Below are positions 14,641 through 26,502 of a stretch of 64,000 nt of DNA, piece by piece. This DNA is from Stomorhina lunata (lineage: Eukaryota > Arthropoda > Insecta > Diptera > Rhiniidae). The stretch lies in the NCBI GenBank assembly GCA_933228675.1, contig OW121740.1:34447292-34511291 (forward strand). Reading direction: 5' to 3'. The first letter of the stretch is position 1. Each line of letters starts with the position of its first letter. The notes beneath the pieces are model-generated. The model saw only the letters and a list, made by a program, of their open reading frames with translations. It did not search any database and was not told the DNA's origin. The position numbers and the translations under genes are program-made.

Positions 14641-15894
14641 TAAAATTCCCTTTCCATTGATGTATAACATTGTTATCTCGTGTAAGTTTTTTAAATTTTA
14701 CCAAAAACTAAGGGATTTTGTTTAACAAATTTAGGGAATACACACTTTTGCTACAATATTTTTAGACCCTTCGACGTTATTTTATTTATAAATATATATT
14801 TTTAGAAAAAAAAATAAATTAAAAAAAAAATATTAAATTACGCATTATTACTTTTTAAGTTAAAGAAAATCTTAAAAGTCTAATTATTTTTGCAAGAGTT
14901 ATATTAATTTTATTAACGCGCAAGTGGTTGTGTGTCTACATATTTATGCGAGTGAGTGTATATCTCTTTAAAGATCTTTACTCCTTGAACTAAAAATATT
15001 TTCGCCATGAATTTCATAATTTAGCAATTAAATTTTAAAACTCTCCTTAATTAAAATCATTTTCACACATTAAATAATTTTATTACTTTTAAATTAAAAG
15101 AACAAAATAATAGAATAATGAAAATAATTAAATGGCATAAATAAAAGGCTTTTTTAATGACTTTTTAACACGTTATAAATCTAATAAATTATAAATAAAA
15201 TTAAAAACATAAAAAACTAGGAATTTTTAACTAAAACTCCATAAACAAAAAATTGGTAATAAAAAAATTTAAGAGTGGGTTTTATGGACTTTAAAAATAT
15301 TCGAAAAAACAGCGCAAAAGGCAGGCAGACAGACAAACGAACGGACAGACGGACACGCATTAAGTAAAAAATAATAACGAAATAGGCACTGAGAAGGCGG
15401 CATTTTTATAAAACAATTAGGGAAGAAAATAAATTGATAAGAAATTAATAAAAAAAATAAAGAAGGTTTTAAAGTTTAAACCCACATAAATAAAAAGAAA
15501 AAGAAAAAAAGACCGGGCACTCAACAAAAGTGGAAATGTTGGACAAAAAAAGGAAAAGAGTAAAACAAAAGTCACCTTTTACTAAAATTTTCTTCAATGA
15601 AGTCGAGATAAAATCTTCATCTATTGAACAATTGAAAAGTAATGAAAAGTGTCACTTAAATGACGCAAAAATAAAATTTAGGCGCGTGTCTAATACTCAT
15701 ATCTAAAGATGCAGATAAACAGGAATAGAATTTCAGTTAAAGTCAAAAGATGGGATGGGAAGGTTTAAATTTTGAAAATGTTAAAGGAATTTGAGTTATT
15801 TTATTTTCTATTGATAATGAGTGATAATTGACAGCAACTGCTAAGCGATGTATATCTTTAGTGTATTTTTAATGGTTTAATTCTGTTAATAATT
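14641..15894. other. AT-rich DNA, no recognised gene
   Basis: Mostly A/T with a short GACAGACG-type tract at 15326-15358, possibly a scrap of a mini-me-like (GTCY)n region. No ORF of interest. Confidence 0.55.
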
Positions 15895-18620
15895 TTTGAA
15901 TCAAAAATTTTTGATAGAAAAATTTTAAATCGAAAATTTTTGATAGAAAATTTATATATCGAAAACTTTTTATAGAAAAATTTTATATCGAAAATTTTCT
16001 GTAGAAAAATTTTATATCGAAAATTGTCTATAGAAAAATTTTATATCGAAAATTTGCTATAGAAAAATTTTGTATCGAAAATTTCCATTAGAAAAATTTT
16101 TTATTGAACATTTTCTATAGAAAAATTTAATTTCTAAAATTTTTTTTATCGATAATGTTCTTTATAAAAATTTCATATCGAAAATTTTTTATAGAAACAT
16201 TTTATATCAAAAGCTATTTATAGAAAAATTTTATATTGAAAATTTTCTTTAGAAAATTTTAATATCGACAAATTTCTTAAGAAAAATTTTATATCGAAAA
16301 TTTTTATGGAAAAATTTCATATGGAAAATTTCCACAAGAAAAATTTTATATTGAAAATTTCCACAAGAAAAATTTTTTATCGAAAATTTTCTATAGAAAA
16401 AATTTAGTTCCGAAATTTTTTTTTTTAGAGAAATTTTATATCCAAAATTTTCATTAGAAAAATTTTATAACGAAAATTTTCCATAGCAAAATTTATATCG
16501 AAAATTTTCCATAGAAAAATTTATATCGAAAATTGTCTATAGCAAAATTTATATCGAAAATTTTCTATAGAAAAATTTTATATGGAAAATTTTCTTTAGA
16601 AAAATTTTATATTGAAAATTTCCATAAGAAAAATTTTTTATCGAAAATTTTCTATAGAAAAAATTTAGTTCCGAAATTTTTTTTTAGAAAAATTTTATAT
16701 CCAAAATTCTCATTAGAAAAATTTTATATCGAAAATTTTCCCTAGCAAAATTTATATCGAAAATTTTCCATAGTAAAATTTATATCGAAAATTGTCTATA
16801 GCAAAATTTATATCGAAAATTTTCTATAGAAAAATTTTATATCGAAAATTTTCTGTAGAAATATCTTGAAATACTATAGAAAAAGTTCGAATAATTAATT
16901 CCCAAATAATGAAAAATGTTACATTGAACATTTTCTATAGAAAACTTTAATTCCGAAAATTTTCTATAGAAAAATTTTATATCGAAAATTTTCTTTAGAA
17001 AAATTTTATATTGAAAACTTTCTACAGAAAATTTTTTATAGAAAAATTTTATATCGAAAATTTTCTATAGAAAAATGTTATATCGAAAATTTTCTATAGC
17101 AAAATGTTATATCGAAAATTTTCTATAGAAAAATGTTATATTTGCTATAGAAAAATTTTTTATCAACAATTTTCTATAGAAAAATTTTATATCGAAAATG
17201 GTCTATATAAAAATTTTTCTATAGAAAGTTAATGATAGAAAATTTAATATCAAAAATTGTTGAAAGAAAAATTTTATATCGAAAATGTTTTATAGAAAAA
17301 TTTTATATGGACTATTTTCTATAGAAAATTTTTTTATCGAAAATTTTCCATAGAAAAATTTTAAATCGAAAATTTTCTATAGAAAAATTTTATATGAAAA
17401 ATTTTATATCAAAAATCTTTATAGAAAAATATAATATCGAAAATTTTCTATAGAAAAATTTTCTATCGAAAATTTTCTTTACAAATTTCATATCGACAAT
17501 TTTCTTTAGAAAAATTTTAAATAGACAATTTTCTTTAGAAAAACTTTATATCAAAAAGTTTTCTATTGAAAAATTTTATATCGAAAATTTTCCATACAAA
17601 AATTTTCTATAGAAAAATTGTAAATCAAAAATTTTCTATAGAAAATTTTGTATCGAAAATTTTCTATAGAAAAATTTTGTATCGAAAAATTTCTATAAAA
17701 TAATTTTATATCGAACATTTTCTTTAAAAAAATTTTATATCGAAAATTTTCCAAAGAAACATTTTTTAAATCGAAAAGTTTCTATAGAAAAAATTTTTTT
17801 ACATCGAAAAGTTTCTATAGAAAAATTTTACATCGAAAATTTTCTAGTGAAAAATTTTATATCGAGAATTTTCAAGAGAAAAATTTTATACCGAAAATTT
17901 TTTTTAGAAAAATTTTATATCGAAAATTTTCTATAGAAAAATTTTGTATCGAAAATTTTCTACAGAAAAATTTTATATCAAAAATTTTCTATAGAAAAAT
18001 TATATATTGAAAATTTTCTATAGAACAATTTTATATCGAAAGAAAAATTTTGTATTGAAAATTTTCTATAGAAAAATTTTATATCGACAATTTTCTTTAG
18101 AAACATTTTTTTAAGAAAATTTTCGATAGAAAAATTTTATATCGAAATTTTTTTACAAAATAAATTTATATCAAAAATTCTTTATAGAAAAATTGTTCTA
18201 TAGAAAGTTATCTATATAAAATTGTTCTGTAAAAAAATTTTGTATCAAAAATTTTCTATAGAAAAATTTTGTATCAAAAATTTTCTTTAGAAGAATTTTA
18301 TACCGAAAATTTTCTGCAGAAAAATTTTAAATCGAAAAATTTCTGTCGAAAAAGATGAAACCGAAAAATGTTTGTGTTTGCTTTTATCTTTATAAATAAA
18401 TGTAATAAACTGGGATTAAGTGCGAATAATTTTCCTTTTTTTGAAAAAAAAAATAATTTTGAAAATTTTCTGTAGAGAAATTTTATATTGAAAATTTTCT
18501 ACAGATAAATTTTATATTTAAAATTGTCTATAAAAAAAATGTTATATCAAAAATTTCCTTTAGAAAAATTTTATATAAAAACTTTTGTTTATAAAAATTT
18601 GATATAGAAAAGTTATATAT
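15895..18620. repeat. 29-bp palindromic-core satellite array
   Basis: About 90 units with consensus TATCG, AAAATTTT, CTATAG, AAAAATTTTA. Successive centres are typically 29 bp apart. Divergence is substantial: centres read CTATAG, CTTTAG, CTGTAG or CCATAG. Local block duplications occur; for example the segment around 16480-16560 recurs near 16733-16820. Short ORFs on both strands rich in Asn, Phe, Tyr, Lys and Ile arise from the repeat and are not genes. Confidence 0.95.
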
Positions 18621-19577
18621 CGACAAGAAGAAAAACATTTTTTTAAATATTTGAAATAATTTTTATCCGGTGTTAAAAAAAATGTACTAAGAAGGTTATA
18701 AAAATCTCTATTTATTATTTTCGAAGTCGGCTATTTTCTGAAATATGAAATATTATACCTATAATTTCCAAATAAATAAATTGTATAACAAAAAAATATT
18801 GTGTATTTCTTTTTAGACGATAACCTTTGCTTTATGTTGATTTTTGTATAGACACTATAATTCGTATTTATTGTGTTTTCGATCTGCCTTAAATTAGAGA
18901 AAAACCTCCTGTTGATAATGACCTAACCAACTATCGAAATGCGTCGATGAAAGTTTGAACTAAACAATATTTTTTGGTTTTTTGATCAGTCCAATGATTT
19001 TAATTTATATTTTACCTTAAACTGATCTATACCGGTACGAAGTAAGAAAGTTACAACTTTATATTATAAAGTTTATTAACAAGATTTCAGAAACTTAACA
19101 ATCGGTTCAGATATCCAAAAGTTTCATGGTGACAAGTCTGTAGTTTTATTAATTTTATCCTGAAAATCGGTATAGACAATTTTTTTGATTCCACAAGTTG
19201 GTCCATAATTCAAGTTTTTCGAAAAACACCTTTTTTACTTTTTTTCTTATTCGATTCTTTTATTTATATTTTTTTTTTTTTATCAAAATTAATGATAATT
19301 TCTTAGAGATAACTTATCCATTTTTGTTTTCAGAAATTACCTTAAGATGCATTTTTGAATGAATAACAGCACTTTCACAAACCATGGAACTTGATAATTG
19401 CATACAAAATATTACGATAAAAAAGTATGTAAGTTTTCTTAAGAAATTTAGTTTTTTTTTTTAATATATTTATAACTTTTCAAGATTTCAACTCATTTAT
19501 TTCCAAATTTTTTCTTTTTTTTCAAATCAAAAATTTTTTTAATTTTCTTCCGTTATAATTCCGTCAAGTTAACGCTA
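18621..19577. other. AT-rich DNA, no feature
   Basis: No tandem structure, terminal repeat or credible ORF was recognised. Confidence 0.5.
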
Positions 19578-19811
19578 TTAAAGACGCGACGCTTTGCGCG
19601 TTTTAACACCTATTTTTGCCCAAAAACCACGGAACTGAAGAGGATCGCTAACCACTACCAATACTACCAAGCGACGAATTGAAAACCCATACCGAGATAA
19701 TGTCGAAAAAATCTCTAACCTCAATTGGTGTAAATTTGTGGAACTTGTATTATGGTGTTGGTGGTGGTAGTGGAGAAGGTATCGTTTCAGACCTGCGGTT
19801 AACCTGAACAA
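19578..19811 (-). other. Local GC-richer patch with 77-codon open frame, unknown
   Basis: A stretch with more balanced composition than its surroundings (CpG-containing GACGCGACGCTTTGCGCG near 19585) and an open frame of 77 codons on the minus strand. The predicted peptide has a His-rich segment (HYHHQHHN) and a basic end (KTRKASRL). I do not recognise it, and the frame may be chance. It could be a fragment of an exon, a UTR or a mobile element. No splice sites can be assigned with confidence. Confidence 0.2.
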
Positions 19812-20767
19812 ATGAATAAGCGGGAAAATAATGAAACCAACAAAAAAAAATCGGCATATGTATGTGAATTATGATTTATTTATTTAGAACAAATACAATG
19901 GAAGTATAAATGAATCGGAAAGAACAAATTAATGCACCTTTACCTGTAAATTAAAGTTGCACTCATTTTCATACACACACATAAGCACACATTGATACTC
20001 AATGATATTAAATCGTTGCAAGTGTTGGTGTTTCTTATCTTATCGCTTGTTTCGTTGGTAGAGATAAGAAAGTGCTCAAAGATACAACAGATATTCATAT
20101 GAAATGTATCGAAACAGTGAAGTCTACACTCTCGCTCGATTCTGATTCTTACAAAGTTGTTGATATATGTATTTTTTTTTTTGTATTAATTCTAGTCGCT
20201 CAATGTTGTTGGGTTGTTGTTGATTTTTTTTGTACCATATTTTTTGTTGTAGTTTTTGTTGCTGATAAGTATCTGTGTGTTACAAATTGCGCATGCGTGT
20301 TTAGTTTTACTATTAACAAAATATGTATTATTTTATTTGATTTCTTTATGAATGTCTCATTGTACAGTCCAGATCCGTATAAACTGAGTTCTTTTAGGGA
20401 ACGTGACATCAACGATCTCAGATTTAATGATCTCAAAACCTATTTAGAAATAAAGTAAAGTTTAAAATCTCAGATCTGAAAGAACTATTAGTTCTAAAAA
20501 TATAAGTTATCCTAAAGGTAATTTGTATAAAAGTCAAATCAAAATTTTTCAAACGAGTATTACGTTTTTCGGAATTCACCATCTTCGATTTCCATTAAAT
20601 TTTATGTTAATTTATGCTAAACTCTTTTGGATCATTCAATTTTCAAAGTTATTTAATAATTTAAAAAAATTAAAAATATTTTGATTATATTAGGTTATAT
20701 TATAAGCGTTAATTATGAACTGATATCATTTTCAAGTCTCCATCACTTCTGGTTTTACTGTTATGAG
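19812..20767. other. AT-rich DNA with chance frames
   Basis: The open frame at 20072-20458 encodes a hydrophobic, Phe/Val/Cys-rich peptide driven by poly-T and TTG runs; it is not credible as a gene. A short CACACACACA/AAGCACACA tract lies near 19975. Nothing else seen. Confidence 0.45.
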
Positions 20768-20787
20768 ATGTTGCTTATAAGCAACAT
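20768..20787. repeat. 20-bp perfect palindrome, copy 1
   Basis: ATGTTGCTTATAAGCAACAT is identical to its own reverse complement and is repeated exactly at 22259-22278. It may be a terminal or subterminal element of a small transposon, but no matching outer boundary is visible at this side. Confidence 0.8.
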
Positions 20788-20984
20788 TGAGCATGGTAAT
20801 ACATTTAAAAACAAAAATTTATATTTTTATTTGATGTCAGTATACATGTATAATTCCCCGATAGCATTTCAATTGGAACAAGGGGTACTTCTTTCAGACA
20901 ATGAGCAGCATCCGATTCTATTTTTAGACTCATTGAAAGGGACCTACGTTTTAACTCCGGTTCCGAACGGCAAATCCATTATTT

Positions 20985-21155
20985 AGAGAAGTTTTATATA
21001 GCCTAATACTCAATAACCAGTGGCTAGCTGAGTTATGAGGTGAACCGCTGCTTTTTGGAAAATTTATTTTTTTCAAGTGGATCTGGCCGGGAATCGAACT
21101 TGGGACCTCTGGTATGCTAGGCGGATGATTAACCTGCAATTCAACGGCTGTTGAT
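20985..21155 (-). mobile_element. tRNA-Ala-like SINE or tRNA pseudogene
   Basis: On the minus strand, 21152 down to about 21083 reads like a tRNA. The B-box-like AGTTCGATTCC is at 21089-21099. The anticodon-loop-like CCTAGCATA has AGC (Ala) at 21116-21118, followed by CAGAGGTCCC. The D-arm/A-box region (GAATTGCAGGTTAATCAT) is degenerate. The match to insect tRNA-Ala(AGC) is clear in the anticodon and T arms. Continuation into unrelated sequence at the 3' side (CAGATCCACTTGAAAAAAAT) favours a tRNA-derived SINE over a functional tRNA. Full length and target duplication could not be fixed. Confidence 0.6.
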
Positions 21156-22258
21156 GTCAGTCAGCATGACATAATTTACACCTTTCTTTTGAATGACATT
21201 CAATGTCTTTTGATTGACAATGACCAGTTTGATAAAGACGCATGATCGTCTGATCTTAGATCAGATTGGATGCAATAGAGAATCCTACAGAATTGTGGGA
21301 GAGTTTACAAGACTATATGTTTGATACAGAGTGAGTCCCAAGGGTATGTATATTTAGATCCAGCGCCGAAAACGTCCATTATTTTTTGCGTTCAGTTTTT
21401 TCGTTTACATTCACTATTAGTCTTCAAGAGTCATTACATAACTTTGTTAACTTCTTCATCGGATCCACTCGACTTAATGCTTCTGTTTAGAATTTTTGTC
21501 TTACATTGTCAATTTCATCCTAAGAAGTGTTTCTTTTACCCATATGTACTCCTCGATCCCTTTAATATTTCGATTCATGGCCTCCTAATTTTCTCTAGAC
21601 GGTATTACTGAGGCAATCTCCTTATCCCAATTCACAAATGATGCTATGTTGTCTATTCTGGTATCTGCATATGTAGGCACATGCATTTATTAGAGAGGAG
21701 TGCCCTATTTGGTCTGATCTTAAATGGCAAACATTTAGGCCTAACGTCTTTCCTATAATCAAGGTTTGTTTTGTCGCAAATCTAGATTATAATTTCATCA
21801 TCCAAAAATTTTATGAAATATTTTATTGGAAATTTGATTTTTCGACAAATTTTGTCCTCTTTTAAAGCAGTTTCGTAAACAGACAGGATCTTATTACTTC
21901 ATTTCAAACTATCTGGATATATTTTTTCAAAACTTTCAGTGTAAAAAATTTCTGATATATAATTAAAAACTATTCTTAAGTTTTGCCAACTTAATCTCAT
22001 TTTCTTGCTCTTATTTATAACAAAATTCACTTTAAACAAAATCGCCTCACTTTCCGTTTTTATTTGAATTTTTGTAAAACAACTTTTTAAAATTTGTTCA
22101 CACGTTTTTACACCACTTCAACTTGCTCACAAATTAATACCTGTTAAGCTTTTAATATATAACTTCGTAATTGAATTCTTTTAAATGTTAATATCAATTG
22201 GGGAAAAACAATTAGCAAAAATAACAAAAACTAAAGAAACTATGACCCAAAATTTACA
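21156..22258. other. AT-rich DNA, no recognised gene
   Basis: Contains only short frames (for example 21321-21611) without recognisable similarity. A run of more mixed composition at 21300-21780 shows no motif I can name. Confidence 0.45.
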
Positions 22259-22296
22259 ATGTTGCTTATAAGCAACATATGACATGAAAGGGTTAA
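22259..22296. mobile_element. 20-bp palindrome copy 2 with possible piggyBac-like terminus
   Basis: A second exact copy of ATGTTGCTTATAAGCAACAT is followed by ATGACATGAAAGGG and TTAA (22293-22296). Read from the right this is TTAA then CCCTTTCATG, resembling a piggyBac-type end. A matching left terminus with TTAA was not found, so this could be a one-ended remnant or coincidence. Confidence 0.3.
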
Positions 22297-22849
22297 ATTC
22301 GCTATGAATCTAGACCAGTGAAGGGCTCTAAAATATATTCAAATTTACGATCGCACTGGTAGCAGCAGAGAAAATTAAAAAAAAATCCTTAGTATGTTCT
22401 GATTGAATTTGTTTGGCTGTGTTCTGTAAAAAAACTGGATAGTAAAAATATTTTTAAGTTCTTTACAAATGTCGTGTGTGTCGACCAAATGTATTTGCCT
22501 ATGACTTATGAATTGTTTGCCCTTGGCTGATCTAGACTCTTATTAAATCGTATATCCATGTTCTTTTAATTAAGAGTTAAATAATTTCTTTAAAGACAAG
22601 GGAAGGCAATTATGTTATTAACTAAATAGTCTAGGATATCTCAAAAAGTATAACTTCCACTTTATTTTTTCTTCTCTTTTATATCAACAACAGAAGATAA
22701 AACCAAAGTGATCTGACATTACGACATTACATTCATTTACTTCTCTGGCTTGGGTATGAATAAAACCTAAAGATCTTATAAAAATACTAAATATTTAAAC
22801 AATATTTATTTGGTTTCAAAATAATATTTGTTGTGGTAAGAGAGACTGT
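22297..22849. other. Spacer, no feature
   Basis: AT-rich sequence with no repeat structure. Its end (TTGTGGTAAGAGAGACTGTC at 22831) is the start of a block duplicated at 24162. Confidence 0.5.
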
Positions 22850-25700
22850 CGTTCTTCGAAAATGTTCTGTAGAAAAATTTTATATCGAAAATTTTCTATA
22901 GAAAAATTTTATATCGAAAATTTTCTATAGAAAAATTTTATATCGATAATTTTGTATAGAAAATTTTATATCGAAAATTTTCTATAGATAAATTTTATAT
23001 TGAAAATTTTCTATAGAAAAATTATATATCAAAAATTTTCTTAAGAAAAATTTTGCATCGAAAATTTTCTATAGAAAAATTTCATATTGAAAATTTTTTG
23101 TAGAAAAATTTTATATCGAAAATTTTCTGTATAAAATTGTATAACGCAAATTTTTGAAAAAATTTACATCAAAAATTTTATATAGAAACATTTTCTATAA
23201 AAAAATTTTATATCAAAAATTTTTTATAGAAAAATTTTATATTGAAAATTTTCTATAGAAAAATTTTATTCAAAAAGAAAAGTATTCGCATTTGATCCTA
23301 AATCTGTTACATTTATTTATTAATGTAACAGAAAAATTTTATATGAAACATTTTTTATTAAAAATTTTCTATAGAAAATTTTTTTATCAAAAATTTTCTA
23401 TAGAAAAATTTTTTATAGAAAAATTATATATCAAAAATTTTCTTAAGAAAAATTTTGCATCGAAAATTTTCTATAGAAAAATTTCATATTGAAAATTTTT
23501 TGTAGAAAAATTTTATATCGAAAATTTTCTGTATAAAATTGTATAACGCAAATTTTTGAAAAAATTTTCATCAAAAATTTTATATAGAAACATTTTCTAT
23601 AAAAAAATTTTATATCAAAAATTTTTTATAGAAAAATTTTATATTGATAATTTTCTATAGAAAAATTTTATTCAAAAAGAAAAGTATTCGCATTTGATCC
23701 TAAATCTGTTACATTTATTTATTAATGTAACAGAAAAATTTTATATGAAACATTTTTTATTAAAAATTTTCTATAGAAAATTTTTTTATCAAAAATTTTC
23801 TATAGAAAAATTTTTTACCAAAAATTGTCTATAGAAAAAACCGAAAATTTTCATGAAAAAAAATTTATATCGAAAACTTTCTATAGAAAAATTTTATACT
23901 AAAAATTTCTTATTGAAAAATTTTTTATCGAAAATTTTCTATAAAAAACTTTTATATCGAAAATTTTCTGTAGAAAAATTTTCTATCGAAAATTTTCTAT
24001 AGAAAAATTTTGTATCGAAAATATTCTATATAAAACATTTTATATTGAAGATTTTTTGAAGAAAAATTTTATATCTGAAAAATTCTATAGAAAAATTTTA
24101 TATCTGAAAAATTCTATAGAAAAATTTTATATCTGAAAAATTCTATAAAAAATAATATTTGTTGTGGTAAGAGAGACTGTCGTTCTTCGAAAATTTTCTG
24201 TAGAAATATTTTATATCGAAAATTTTCTATAGAAAAATTTTATATCGAAAATTTTCTATAGAAAAATTTTATATCGAAAATTTTCTATAGAAAATTTTAT
24301 ATCGAATATTTTCTATAGATAAATTTTATATTGAAAATTTTCTATAGAAAAATTTTTTATAGAAAAATTATATATCAAAAATTTTCTTAAGAAAAATTTT
24401 GCATCGAAAATTTTCTATAGAAAAATTTCATATTGAAAATTTTTTGTAGAAAAATTTTATATCGAAAATTTTCTGTATAAAATTGTATAACGCAAATTTT
24501 TGAAAAAATTTACATCAAAAATTTTATATAGAAACATTTTCTATAAAAAAATTTTATATCAAAAATTTTTTATAGAAAAATTTTATATTGAAAATTTTCT
24601 ATAGAAAAATTTTATTCAAAAAGAAAAGTATTCGCATTTGATCCTAAATCTGTTACATTTATTTATTAATGTAACAGAAAAATTTTATATGAAACATTTT
24701 TTATTAAAAATTTTCTATAGAAAATTTTTTTATCAAAAATTTTCTATAGAAAAATTTTTTATCAAAAATTGTCTATAGAAAAAATCGAAAATTTTCATGA
24801 AAAAAATTATTTATTAATGTAACAGACAAATTTTATAAAAAATTTGCTATAGAAAAATTTTTTATCAAAAATTGTCTATAAAAAAAATCGAAAATTTAAA
24901 AAAAAAAATTATATTGAAAATTTTCTATAGAAAAATTTTATATTGAAAATTTTCTATAGAAAAATTTTATATCGAAAATTTTCTACAGAAAAATTTTATG
25001 TCGAAAATTTTCTATAAAAAAATTGTATGTCGAAAATTTTCTGTAGGAAAATTTTGTATCGAAAATATTCTATATAAAACATTTTATATCAAAAATTTTT
25101 ATAGAAAAATTTTATATCTGAAAAATTCTATAGAAAAATTGTATATCTAATTTTTCAGATATAAAATTTTTCTATAGAATTTTTCATATAGAAAAATTTT
25201 ATATCTGAAAAATTCTATAAAAAAATTTAATATCTGAAAAATTCTATAGAAAAATTTTTTATAACGAAAATTTTTTATAAAAAAATTTTATAACGAAAAT
25301 TTTCTGTTACATTAATAAATAAATGTAACAGATTTGGGATCAAATGCAAATACACTTCTTTTTGAATAATATTTACATCCCGACTAGTCGAATAGTCGCG
25401 ACTATTTTGTTATTTTTTGAGAAAATTTTCTATAAAAAAATTTTATATCGAAAATTTTCTATAGAAAAATTTTATATCGAAAATTTTCTATAGAAAAATT
25501 GTGTATCGAAAATTTCTATAGAAAAATTTTATATCGAGAATTTTCTATGGAAAAATTTTATATCGAACATTTTCTAGATAAAAATTTTATATCGAAAAAT
25601 TTTACATGAAAAATTTTCCAAACTAAAATTTTATATCGAAAGTTTTCTAAAGAAAAATTTTATATAGAAAATTTTCTTTTGACAAATTTTATACTGACAA
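22850..25700. repeat. 29-bp palindromic-core satellite array with internal segmental duplications
   Basis: About 95 units of the TATCG, AAAATTTT, CTATAG, AAAAATTTTA type. Non-satellite inserts mark higher-order structure. A marker containing AGTATTCGCATTTGATCC and the hairpin TCTGTTACATT/AATGTAACAGA occurs at about 23271, 23673 and 24617, and in inverted orientation near 25300-25370. The leader TTGTGGTAAGAGAGACTGTC occurs at 22831 and 24162. The satellite therefore expanded by block duplication as well as unit-by-unit. Confidence 0.93.
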
Positions 25701-26318
25701 TTTTCTTTAGAAACCAAAACTTTACGAGTTCTTCTCATGTCTTAGAGACAAATATACATATGGGTGTTTCCATGGTTACGCACGTCACACGTTTAATTGT
25801 CTTTGAATATTGTAAAAATATAAATGGTTTGGAATTTTTGAGCGGAATTTTAGAAACGTTACTTTGTATGTTGTGAGTTCTTTCCAAAAAGTATATATAT
25901 ATTGGAAAATTGAGCACTGGGTACCCAAGTTCCATGCGATCAAAGTTGACTTGCGCAAGTAACAAAAAACGTAAGGGCCTTTTAGAGCTGTAAGAAATAT
26001 TGCGAAAGTAAGCGAATTTTAGGAGATTTTTATTTCGCAAAAACTGTTTTTATATAGGTTATAAATGGACCTTTATATGCATGTTTTGTTCAAAAACAAG
26101 TATGCACGTGACACCTTTTATCTTCATACATATTTTAGTAATTTAACATATATTTTCAGAAGTTTTTAGCAAGAAACTTAAACTTTTATTCTAAAATGAA
26201 AACTGATTTTTTAACTAACGGTGGACCATTCCATGGAAATACCCATATGCATGTATAAATATATGATAGTTTTTTAAAAAAATTTCGAGATTTAAGCACA
26301 TTCCGGCAGAGGGTCTGA
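25701..26318. other. Unique-looking DNA, no recognised gene
   Basis: Two overlapping open frames (65 and 101 codons on opposite strands) have no recognisable similarity. Composition is less extreme than the adjacent satellite. Nothing further is supported. Confidence 0.45.
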
Positions 26319-26388
26319 TTTGATCTTGATCTATGTTAAATAGGAGAAGCTCAGACCCATCTCCTATTTAACTGAGATCAAGATCAAA
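26319..26388. repeat. Inverted repeat, 29-base arms with 12-base loop
   Basis: The left arm TTTGATCTTGATCTATGTTA continues to AATAGGAGA; its complement TCTCCTATTTAACTGAGATC continues to AAGATCAAA. Arms differ at two positions. The loop is AGCTCAGACCCA. It may be a foldback remnant of a mobile element or a stable hairpin if transcribed. Confidence 0.7.
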
Positions 26389-26502
26389 GATATACCAGCG
26401 TTATTCGTTACATGTTTGTTAATAACACGTTATACAAAAACGGGTGAGCTGACCAAAGATATCCCACCCAAAACAAAAGTTGCTAAAAAATCACTAGATA
26501 TA

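Noticed and set aside
16533..17754. Short frames rich in Asn, Phe, Tyr, Lys and Ile on both strands of the 29-bp satellite
   Set aside because: Repeat translation only; the same peptide pattern appears wherever the palindromic unit occurs.
19578..19811. Possible host exon on the minus strand
   Set aside because: Only composition and an open frame support it; no splice signals or protein family recognised, so it is kept as low-confidence rather than called a gene.
20072..20458. 128-codon hydrophobic open frame
   Set aside because: Driven by poly-T and TTG runs, no recognisable motif, overlapped by an equally open frame on the other strand.
25378..25412. CGACTAGTCGAATAGTCGCGACTA motif as a possible transposon end
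   Set aside because: A striking short palindromic cluster in AT-rich DNA, but no partner terminus or target duplication was found.
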